From Utricularia gibba (lineage: Eukaryota > Streptophyta > Magnoliopsida > Lamiales > Lentibulariaceae), in NCBI GenBank assembly GCA_002189035.1, contig NEEC01000014.1, positions 2,792,501 through 2,856,500 of the forward strand: 64,000 nt of DNA, in the 5' to 3' direction. This document shows positions 23,271 to 32,329 of this stretch, piece by piece. Under the pieces are notes generated by a model that worked only from the letters and a program-made list of their open reading frames with translations, was not told the origin of the DNA and ran no database searches. The position numbers and the translations under genes are program-made. The number at the start of each line of letters is the position of its first letter. Position 1 is the first letter of the stretch.

Positions 23271-25449
23271 GTGGGGGAAAGCAATTGCCTGATCAAAAGG
23301 CCCCTGCAAGTCATTGAAAAGTGGCTGAAGGTGCTGAAATTAATTTTGAGGATAAGGTACAACAAGGAAGAGCAGCAGGGGAACCTGTTGTTGAGATCAA
23401 GAAAAACGCCTCCTTATCCTAGAAGACTACAAGCTAGAGCAAGGCAAGAAGAGAAGGATTCCATAATTACAACCTTAGATTTTGCTATGATTACCATGAA
23501 GGCTGTAGATTATTTGAGGCAAGTGCCGAAAGGGATGAAAGTATTGAAGGACTTGTGTAGTTCAAAGAGGAAGAGCAAGGATGAAGAGGTCATCAAAGTT
23601 AGTGCTCAGGTCTCAACCTACCTGACGCAACAAATGTCTAGACCCTGGAACATTCTTTGTCACGATTCAGGTAGGAACTAAATTTATCAGCAGGGCAATG
23701 GTAGATCAAGGCACTTCAATCAAAATGATGCCCTATGAAGTTTATCTAGCACTGGACTTGGAACCCCTTAGGCCCACAAACTTGAAATTACAGCTTGCAA
23801 TCATTCCCTGTGGATTCGACTCTTGCTTGCCACACTATATTAATTCTTGTGATTTTTATAGTAGAATAGCCAAGTTTATAAATTTCTTTTGACGCGTTGA
23901 ATGTGCTAGACTGTGAAATTTAGAAACCTCATTCTAAACGTTCATTAAAATGGCACCATTTTTCGGGAGCCATTCCAGAGGATATTACTGAAGATGTTCT
24001 TGTTAGAGTTTCTAACACCTACTATCCTTGCGATTTTGCTGTTGTTAAAATGTATCCAGCTAGGGTGAATGATAATACTTTGATTATGGGACACCCTTTG
24101 CTAGCTACTGCAAATGCTCAAATTGGTTGTAGGAAAGGAGTTATCACTATTGGGTATGGTGATGATATTTCTATTTTTAAGACTAATGAAGCTGAAAAGT
24201 TCCCTGATGATTTTATACTCGTGACTGGAGTTGTTGATGAACTAGTAGTGGAAGTTTTTGATGAAGAGCAGCATGATATTCTTGAATTTTTTAGACAAGA
24301 TGTTGAGCTCGATGAGGAAGAATTGCACCACCAGAATTGAAACCCTTGCCTTCACATCTCAAGTATGCATTTATTGGTGACAAGTCAAAGCTGGTGATTA
24401 TCAGTGCTAATCTATCTTGTGAAGAAGAGATGAAGCTAATGGATGTTCTGAAAGCCAACAGCAAAGCCATTGGCTGGATATTAGATGATATAACCAGAAT
24501 AAGCTCTTCTGTGACAATGCATAGGATTTATCTTGAAGATGGAACAAAACCGGTTAGACAACCTCAAAGAAGGCTGAATCCTACCCTCATGGAGGTAGTG
24601 AAGAAGGAAATCAAGAGGCTACTGAAGGCTGGAGTGATTTATTCGATCTCTGATAGCACGTGGCTAAGTCCTATCCACGTAGTCCCTAAAAAGAAAGGAA
24701 TTACGGTTGTCGAAGATGCTGATGGAAAGAAGGTGGCGACGCGAGTTCAGAATGACTAGAGGGTATGTATTGACTACAGGAAGCTGAACGAAGTCACAAG
24801 AAAGGATCACTACCCTCTACCCTTCGTTGATCAAATGTTGGACAGGTTAAGTGGTAAGAGGTTTTATTGTTTTCTTGATGGGTACTCAGGGTATAACCAG
24901 GTTGTTGTGGCACCGAATGATCAAGAAAAGACGAGTTTTACCTGTCCCTTTGGCACATATGTGTGCAAGAAGATGCCATTTGGTCTCTGCAATGCCCCAG
25001 CGACGTTTCAAAGAAAGACGTTGAGTTTGTTTTTTCAGATGAATGTAAACATGTTTTTGACACTCTCAAGGCGGTCATGACATCAGCTCCTATCATACAA
25101 GCGCCCAATTGGAATGAGCTCTTCCATGTGATGACTGATGCATCCAATTACGCAGTAGGAGTTGTGTTAGGCCAGAAACTTGATGGAAAAGACACAGTCA
25201 CCAACTATGCCTCCAAAACCTTGGATAATGCTCAAGCAAATTACACTACAACCGAGAAGGAGATGCTAGCTATGGTATTTGCATTGGAGAAGTTCAGAAG
25301 CTATTTTTTGGGTGACAAAGTGATTGTGCATACAGACCATGCCGCCATCAAACACCTCATGTCCAAGAAGGAGGCCAAACTGAGGCTTATGAGATGGGTC
25401 TTATTGCTGCAAGAATTCAATGTGGAAATCAAGTATAAGCTTGGGAAGC
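23271..25449 (+). pseudogene. E1 protease, RT and RNase H, with LTR fragment and RT deletion
   Basis: 23400-23680 holds the pre-protease block (TPPYPRRLQ, LRQVPKGMKVLKDLCSSKRK). The protease begins at about 23680 with AMVDQGTSIKMMPYEVYL (active-site Asp in DQGTS) and is split by an LTR/PBS fragment at 23801-23970. Its second half resumes with EDVLVRVSNTYYPCDF and MGHPLLATANAQI. RT runs from 24337 (KPLPSHLKYAFI) through WLSPIHVVPKKKG, a stop at 24759, CIDYRKLN, and FLDGYSGYNQ to [14 protein letters not shown] at about 25013. The next codons already belong to the RNase H lead-in (KDVEFVF), so the YxDD palm and thumb are gone. RNase H (about 25100-25440) keeps [13 protein letters not shown] and [10 protein letters not shown]. 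The frame is then interrupted at 25450 by a solo LTR. Confidence 0.85.
23801..23970 (+). repeat. Copy of E1's LTR end plus degenerate PBS inside the protease
   Basis: From about 23801 the sequence follows 21575-21734 (TTTGTGGATTTGACCC..., 'ttaattcctgtgattt', 'tagaataactaggttt', 'cgttgaatgtgctagac') and ends in TTCATTAAAA then TGGCACCATTTTTCGGGA, a decayed tRNA-Asp PBS at 23951-23968. It separates the two halves of the protease. Confidence 0.82.
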
Positions 25450-26851
25450 TGATAAACGGAAATTTTAGCAATGTCGTTGCAAATAAAACAAATCTCCATA
25501 TCAAATAAATTTGTAGTCCCCAATCTACACAAAAATACAAATTTAGAAAACTTGTATAGTGGATGTCGAGGTCGATCACAAGGAGTTTGTGCTTACTAAG
25601 TGCTTTAGTAGATGCATAATTCGAAATACAGTAGTCTTAGTCTAAGCTCGGACTAGTAGTGGCAAGTAAGTTTAGTAAACAAAATCAAGTTTTGATTCGA
25701 AAGGTAATAAGTACTGGTTCTAACTCAAAATAATACGAAGATGCCTTAAGGATCTGCAGGTGGTGTGGTTCTAAAATGTCTAATTTAAATTACCATGTTC
25801 CTATACTCACAACTTCAAATAACCTAGGTCTACCCAGGTCATTCATCATATTTTTGGCTAAGGTAGTCCCCAATATCATCACCAACATTACAATTAGGTC
25901 TATCAGCATGTAGAGTGTATAGAATTAGGTCTACCTGGCTCTACTGGTTCTACCCCGGACTAACACTTATTGTTCCCGTCTTGATTTGTTGGTCTACCTT
26001 TAATTCAAGCATCTTAGTTGTGAAGCTACTTGTTCCCCTCCTTAGGTCGACTTATGATTGATAGAAACAAGAGCTAGGAAACAATGATGAATTTTATTAA
26101 AAATCTTAGATCCACACCAACATACTTTATCTTAAGGCATCTCTAGGGTTCTAGCTACTCATACTTTAAAGGTAAAACATGATAACATCAATATAAAACA
26201 ACGAAAATGTCAAGCACATCGTGAAAGAGTTGGATGCAGAAACTGAAAACATCAACAAACGAAAATAAAGCAGTAAGAGTTCTGGCTTTCGTTTGCTATT
26301 CTTCATGGGCCGGAACAGTAGTTCTGGACTGGGCTCCAATGTTTTTCTTGACGATGAAGTTCTTCTTCTGCTCTCCTGGTCGGTGTTCTTCCTGTTGGGG
26401 TGTTGTTGTTGGTGGAGAAGTCGTTGAGGTTGCTGGATGTTGGAGGGAAAAAACCCTTTGTGTGTGTTCTTAAAAACTTTGTCTCTTTCCCTCTTGCGAT
26501 TCTCTCTCCTCGCATTTCCCAAAGCAGGTACAGTCTCTAACTGCTCTACTGCTCCTGCCCCTGACTTGCAGACTACCGCCACGACAGTATACTCATTGCT
26601 CCCTGTTGCACAGTGACTTGAATGAAATCCTTGTTCTTTTCAATGATTTTCAGGTTGCTGCTAGACTCAAAATTGAATTAGAATATAGATGTGATAAATC
26701 AAAGGATTTAGCCCACTAATCACATCAAAAATCACCTTTTCCTAAATTATACAGAAAAATATTTAAAACTATAAACTAAACAACTAAACATTATTAAAAA
26801 TTTGTAATTTTCATATCCTAAAAATAGGAAAATCTGTGTGCTATCAAAAGC
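25445..26851 (-). mobile_element. Solo family-1 LTR (copy C) inserted in E1 pol
   Basis: The LTR spans 25450-26846 (1397 bp) in reverse orientation, with ends TGATAAACG and GTGCTATCA on the plus strand. The flanks are GAAGC (25445-25449) and AAAGC (26847-26851), a 5-bp duplication with one later mutation. Removing the LTR and one flank joins the RNase H end (YKLGK) to NEVADHLSRIE, the expected connector, in frame. No internal retroelement sequence is present. Open frames inside (for example 26166-26582 minus) are not genes. Confidence 0.93.
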
Positions 26852-28160
26852 TCAATGAAGTTGCAGATCATCTTAGCAGAATTGAGCAACCCATGGATGG
26901 TATTCCAATTGTTGAAGAATTTCCAGATGAACAACTCTGTGCAATTAAGGCTGATGCATGGAAGACTAGTGAATCATGGTACACTGACATAGCCAATTAT
27001 CTGTGCACTGGCGAGATGGCATTAGATTTAAAGAGTTATGAGAAGCTGAAGTTGAAGAGTGAGAGTAAGCACTATTTCTGGGATGACCCCTATCTGTGGA
27101 AAATTTGTGCTGATGGTGTTGTGCGACGCTGCTTGGCCAAAGATGATATTCAGCAAGTGTTGGCTTTCTGTCATGTGTCTCTTTGTGGAGGGCACCATGG
27201 TCCTAACCGTACTGCCAAGAAGGTGCTGGATTGTGGTTATTATTGGCCAACAGTTTTCAAGGATGCCAAGTCTTACTGTAAGAGTTGCGAGAACTGCCAG
27301 GGAATATCTCAAACCGATATGAAATGCCAATGCAGCCAATTGTTGTTCAAGAAGTGTTCGATGTGTGGGGTATATACTTTATGGGCCCCTTTCCAAACTC
27401 TGATGGCTATGAGTACATCTTGGTGGCAGTGGACTATGTTTCAAAGTGGATAGAGGGGATCCCGACCAAGTCACAAGACATTCATTCAGTCATACGCTTC
27501 TTGAAGAATAATATTTTTGTGAGGTTTGGAACACCCAAAGCCTTGATCAGTGATCGTGGGAGCCATTTCTTTAACAAGTCTATGGAGAGACTGCTGAAAA
27601 GCTATGGAGTCTAGTACAAGCCATCTAACTCTTACCATCCTCAGACCAATAGGAAGGCAGAAGTTTCTAATCAGGAGATCAAGCAAATTTTAGAGAAGAC
27701 TTTGACTTCCTCTCGCAAGGACTGGACCTCTAAGCTGAATGACACCTTGTGGGCGATTCGGACAGCCTTCAAAACCCCTATCGATATGTCTCCCTTTCGT
27801 GTTGTATATGGTAAACATTGCCATTTGCCCATTGAATTAGAGTAGAAGGCCAGATGGGCGATCTAGTGAGTGAACTGGGAGATTCAAGGCAGTGGTGATC
27901 TGAGGAAGCTCCAACTTTCCAAGCTTCATGAACTAAGACATGAAGCCTACATGAATTATAAGATCTTTAAGGAACGCACGAAGCAGTTCCATGACCGTCA
28001 GATTTTGCAAAAGCACTTTGAGCCTTGCCAAAAGGCATTATTGTTTCAGTCTAAACTCAAACCTCACCTAGGTAAACTGAAATCTCGTTGGGAACGCCCT
28101 TTTGTGATTATGATTGATGAAGTGGTAAACCTCACCCAGGTAAACTCATGTGAATCCTAA
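26847..28160 (+). pseudogene. E1 integrase, broken, first catalytic Asp replaced
   Basis: It starts with NEVADHLSRIEQ. The HHCC zinc domain is at about 27165-27300 (FCHVSLCGGHHG, then CKSCENC). A frame change follows near 27310. The catalytic core, 27335-27614, reads [11 protein letters not shown] where the family has VWGIDFMGPFP, so the first Asp is Tyr. The second Asp is kept in ISDRGSHF, and the Glu lies in [12 protein letters not shown] after a stop at 27612. A C-terminal part (27870-28160, QLSKLHELRHEAYMNYK... then KSRWERPF) corresponds to the RNA/DNA-binding end. The enzyme would insert the cDNA into the genome; it is inactive here. Confidence 0.85.
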
Positions 28161-28571
28161 TGGCTCCATTGAGTTGTTTGATAGAGACATGCACAATTCA
28201 TTCAATGTGAATGGTCACAAATTGGAATTGTTCCATGCGCTTATGATTGATGAAGTGGGACACCCTGTGCATGCTGTGGCATTCACTGAAGTTCCTCTTT
28301 AAGACTTTCCACTTAAGTCTTACCCTAAGACTTATTTAACGGTTCTCGTTGGGAGGTGACAAGTATTTTCTCCTTTTATTTTCTTTATGCATTTTTATTT
28401 TCTTTTTGCACTTTCAGTTATACATTTTGCCTTCTGTGCAGTTGCAATCTGTTATTTTATTGGTTTTTCTTCCCCATTGTTAGTTTCTGATGCAATAGCC
28501 CATCTCCTGCGTAGTTGCAATTCTTTCTTTATTTTTAGTTACACAGGCCCACTGGGTTCAATTTAAAAAGG
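28161..28571 (+). other. E1 region between integrase and proline-rich frame
   Basis: 28190-28300 continues the element's C-terminal frame (SFNVNGHKLELFH), which recurs as NVNGHALKIF at about 40040 and NGHRLKIF near 49790 in other Athila remnants. The rest is non-coding. Confidence 0.6.
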
Positions 28572-29273
28572 GTGGGAAACCCTTCTTCCCAACAGAACTG
28601 TGGCACCTTTTCCATGGCAAACCTCTCGTCCTCTAACTCCACCGCTGTGCCGCCGGCCACCCTTGACCGCCCATCTGGTCCGGCAGCCTCCGTACCCATC
28701 AATTCGACCTTTGAGGTGCCTCACATTGTTCAGTTTTTCCCCCAATTTGCTATCGCACCCTCTGCCACGAACCCTAGGCCTTCTTTCGATGAATTGCTGC
28801 TCTCTGCGCAAGTTGAAGCCGACATTCTACAGTTGCTGTTGGGTTTACGGGTTGCTCATCTTCACACCCTTGTCTCCAACGGTTCTTTGACCATCCCTAC
28901 ACCGCAGCCAACCCCTATTACCGTTATGCCCTCACCGCGCCAGCGTTCCCCACTGCTGCCTGTTTCTCCTACCCGAAATCTGATGGGCTCAATCGATTGT
29001 TCCCTAATCTTGGGTTCCCCTCGTCCTTCTACCACCACACCGAGCACCCACCACCGCACACCTTCGCCCCCTCCGGTGGTTATCATTTCTATTACTCCTC
29101 CGGCATCGGAGCACTTCACCTGTGGACCCCCACTTACACCGGACTCTATTTATGAAGATTTTTGTGAGGACCCGAAATTTCAGACCCCCTATGAGGGTAT
29201 TCCCAAAAATGTGGCCCCAGCTACCATTTCCACTCTTGATGCCGCACCAAAACCTCCCAGAGCACTGCTCTAA
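28572..29273 (+). CDS. Proline/serine-rich frame of E1, 233 aa, function unknown
   Basis: This is the longest uninterrupted frame in E1. It is rich in Pro, Ser and Thr, and low-complexity (TPQPTPITVMPSPRQRSP, TTTPSTHHRTPSPPPVV), with a helical middle (FDELLLSAQVEADILQLLLG). It lies between integrase and the ATHILA-type ORF. Athila elements often encode poorly conserved proteins here. No signal peptide or transmembrane segment was seen, so an envelope role is not supported. The absence of stops in an otherwise decayed element could reflect the GC-rich low-complexity composition, not selection. The antisense frames are shadows. Confidence 0.5.
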   Translation: MGNPSSQQNCGTFSMANLSSSNSTAVPPATLDRPSGPAASVPINSTFEVPHIVQFFPQFAIAPSATNPRPSFDELLLSAQVEADILQLLLGLRVAHLHTLVSNGSLTIPTPQPTPITVMPSPRQRSPLLPVSPTRNLMGSIDCSLILGSPRPSTTTPSTHHRTPSPPPVVIISITPPASEHFTCGPPLTPDSIYEDFCEDPKFQTPYEGIPKNVAPATISTLDAAPKPPRALL

Positions 29274-29707
29274 CAGGGAATACCACGGCGGGACCTGTGA
29301 CGGGCAAGCGAAGCAAAGTCAAGCAGTGCGTGACTCATCAGACCTACAAAACGCACAAGCAAAGGGCAAATGAAGAAGATATGGAAGCCAAATAGTGGGA
29401 GGAGGAAAATGCTGCCAGCAAGAAGAAGGGCACGGCAACAGTGAACAAGGAAAAGGAACCAAAAAAGGCTCCTGCCCCTGAGCCAATCCCAGCACCTACA
29501 AAGATAGCAAGGGCAGAGAATTCTACTATTTAAAGGGAACAACTAGAGAGAGCCATCAAAGAACAAAAGAAACAACCTTGAGAGGAGAAGGAGGCTGGAA
29601 AAACGCAAAAGGGAGGAAAAGCCAAACAAAGCAAGGCTACGAAAGGTAAAGAAAAGATAACTAACCCCCCTGCGGGATCCACTATTTTTGCAGATAGGGA
29701 CATCACC

Positions 29708-30602
29708 ATGGCGGACCTGGAGAACTGCTCTAGAAGAATGAATGGAGAAGGGCGCACATTTTTCAGCAAAGAAGATACTGAAATCTTCACAGAGTACCTC
29801 CGGTTCAGTGGCAAAGCCCACAAAGAGAAGCTGGACACAATTTTTGGAGTAGAGCCAGAACCAGTGTGCTTTCTAGACACTGAAACGCTTTAGCATCTTG
29901 GCATCGAGCAAGAGGTAAAAGAATGGTTGGCATCGAGCCAGAACCATTTCTTCATATTTTTCAGAACAAGCTGCCTGCCTATGCTGAATTGTGTTACGAA
30001 TTTTTCACAACATTTGTGTATGATGTGCCTGAAACTGTCTTTGCTCCTGATATTCTTCGGTATAGACTGTTTGGAAAATGGTTTGCCTATTCTTTAGCTG
30101 ATTGGAATAGAGCCTTAGGATTTGTTTTTGAAGATGACGTGAACTCCATTGCTTTTCAGACTTCCATGTTTGATTTTCCTAGTGTTGAATATTTTGATGA
30201 GCATGAAGTGTATGAACAATTGGCTGGGCAGTGTGAGGTTATTTTTAAACAAAAAGGGACTATGGCTAGTCTTATAGTTGATCCCGTGTAGAGGATTATT
30301 CATGTGCTCTTTTCTGCTTCCTTTTTCCAGCATGAACGTGCTTTCAATTCCTTGTTAAAAAATGAAACTTTTATTTTTTGGAGTTTAATTATGAAAAGGC
30401 CATTGAATGTTGATGCATTGATTACAGATTTGATGAAAAAGGAAGTAGGAAATAGGACCTGTGTCTTGACCATGCGGTTTGGAAATTGGATTTCTTATTT
30501 GGCTTTGAAAGAATTTGGTCCTAATGTTTTAGAAAATGCTAACTTGCACATTGGACCACCTCATCTCCCCATAGATTGTGTTTTCTCACGAACATTGGCA
30601 TG
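29708..30602 (+). pseudogene. ATHILA-type ORF (Arabidopsis retrotransposon ORF-1 family), broken
   Basis: Three overlapping segments (29708-29893, 29923-30291, 30304-30603) resemble the ATHILA ORF family by order of motifs. They show CFLDTETL, 'LPAYAELCYEFFTTF' where the family has a 'Y..LTLEFLST' block, RYRLFGKWFAYSLADWNRALGF like the 'TFRLF...F.L...N..LGF' block, and an 'NVDALITDLM' end. Stops at 29893 and 30291 break it. In this retroelement branch the ORF sits 3' of pol. Its function is not established. An upstream lysine/glutamate-rich region (29400-29700) may be its N-terminus. Confidence 0.65.
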
Positions 30603-31894
30603 ATTTGACTTGCCAAAGGCAAGATCGTATTTTTATTGAGCACAAGTGAAGGAAATGTTGTGAAGCAGCCCCTGCCCAATGCTTAGGAAGCGTCTACATC
30701 TGCTTGGGCAGGGCAAGCACCTATGAAAAGTGGAGAGTGCTGCTGTTTGAAGGAAATTTGTGAATTGAGAGGTATTGTAGGAACCCTGAAGATGTACCTG
30801 GAAATTCTGCTTAATATACAGACAAACGCAGGTGCTATTGCTCCTCCTAAACCTTGACTACACTTTACCCTTTTGTGTTGTATATTTTTGTTCTGTGTCT
30901 TATGTGTTTTACTTCTTCTACACACCATCGCATGTGTTCTGTAGTTGTTTGTCTATCTTTTGTTGCCTTGAGTACTGCTGAGCATGTTTAGGAATTTCGG
31001 TTCATGCTAGAAATGTAAGATACCTACCCTTCGCTTCTGTGAGGACTCAGCCTTTTTAGTTCTTACCTGCTTAAGACTTATATGTGGGTAGCCAGATTTT
31101 GTAGAAAAGTTCACACATACGACCTATGTTTTGCTCTATCTGCACTAGGACTTACTTGTGAATTGCTTGTACGTGGCTTGCTAGTATGTGATGTGTGAGG
31201 TGCACTGAGTTAGATACATAGATTGTGGCTGATGCACATAAAAGATATTTTATCATAAAAGGCAAGCTCAAATCTAAAAAAGCCAAGCTATATGTTTGAA
31301 AAAAAAGAAAAGAAAAAGAGAGAGAAAGGTAGAGAGGTACAAAAGGCGGGCACACCAGAAAAGTCGTGCTGTAAAAAAAAATCTTGTCAAAACAATAAGA
31401 GCTTGAGGCTTAGACACTATGAACTCATCATTTTCTCTAAACATATTTAGTGTTCTAGCCAACCACTCTAGAAGAAATAAGGATGAACAAAGGGAGGGGA
31501 ATGTGACTAAGTTGTAGTGGAAGAGTTCTCAAGTTTCTATGTTCTTGTTTAGTACCTCCATGTGCATCATTTTCATTTTCAGCCACACTTTTGTATGTGT
31601 CTTGCAAGGTAAAACTCATACATGTCACTGTTAGTATGCTACTGTCGGCTAGGATCAAGTTCGTACTCATGCAGATATGATTTTCGAACACTTAAAGCAT
31701 GTGAGTAAGTTTTACTATCAGTGCTTGAGTGAAACTGTTCTAACCAGAACTTGCTATATCTTCTCTTCACTCCTTGCATGGATAGTATGAACTAAAATCT
31801 TTTATTTGTCTCAGCAGACTCAATCTTAGATAGTTTTCATTCTCTTTTTCTGTTTTAGACTTAAGGACAAGTCTAGAGTCATTGTAGAATAGAG
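30603..31894 (+). other. E1 3' non-coding region
   Basis: No supported ORF. It contains an A/G-rich tract at 31296-31330 and ends in 'aggacaagtctagagtcattgta' at about 31864-31886, a block shared with other Athila remnants just upstream of LTRs. No obvious polypurine tract directly abuts the LTR at 31895. Confidence 0.6.
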
Positions 31895-32065
31895 TGATAA
31901 CACCGTTTTTATTGTGTTTTTATGTATGTTTTTAAGTATGTTTTTGTAGGGTTAGATGTTGTTTAGCATGCTAAATTGTCTTCTTTTGCATATTTAGTTT
32001 GGTGAAATGTGTTTATTGTGAAAACAAGCTCAATTGGTAACAATTGAACCGAAAACTCTAATATT
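31895..32065 (+). repeat. 3' LTR of E1, truncated after 171 bp
   Basis: It starts TGATAACACC and follows 20538-20707 to GAAAACTCTAATATT, then diverges. About 1 kb of the LTR is missing. Confidence 0.85.
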
Positions 32066-32329
32066 AGCAAAGTTAAAAAAATGTGTTTATTGTGAAATGT
32101 TTTTTATAATAGGTTTTCAGTCAATTTAGTCTTTTACGAAGTCAAAAATAGAATTCACTTAGTGTCTTAGTGACTAGTTTTTTTAATAAGATAATCTACT
32201 ATAAATGAGTCATTTGTATTGCTTTATTTTTTAAAGTGGATATAAGAATGGTTTTGTCTTCACATTATTGGTGCTTTTGTTTTTTTGCATTTTTGTTTGC
32301 ACTTTTACCTTTAGGTATGAAGTGGAACA
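32066..32329. other. Unassigned AT-rich segment
   Basis: Lies between the truncated E1 LTR and the chromovirus remnant. No feature was recognised. Confidence 0.4.

Larger units (their letters stand above)
20538..32065 (+). mobile_element. E1: nested, defective Athila-like Ty3/gypsy retrotransposon
   Basis: A single element can be followed through a 5' LTR (20538-21713), tRNA-Asp PBS, gag, protease, RT with internal deletion, RNase H, integrase, a proline-rich frame, an ATHILA-type ORF and the first 171 bp of the 3' LTR (31895-32065). Both LTR copies begin TGATAACACCGTTTTTATTG. They differ at a dozen or more positions over the comparable 170 bp by eye, so the insertion is not recent. The order gag-pr-RT-RH-IN-extra ORF and the PBS indicate the Athila/Tat branch. 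It cannot transpose: stops, frameshifts, a lost YxDD region, a mutated integrase Asp and a solo LTR inserted at 25450-26846. The right end is truncated, so its own target duplication cannot be tested. Confidence 0.88.

Noticed and set aside
26166-26582. 138-aa minus-strand open frame
   Set aside because: It lies in the solo LTR copy C, has low-complexity sequence and matches no family.
28572-30602. Envelope protein of a plant retrovirus-like element
   Set aside because: The ORFs lie in the env position, but no signal peptide, transmembrane helix or fusion-like segment was visible. The ATHILA-ORF interpretation is simpler.
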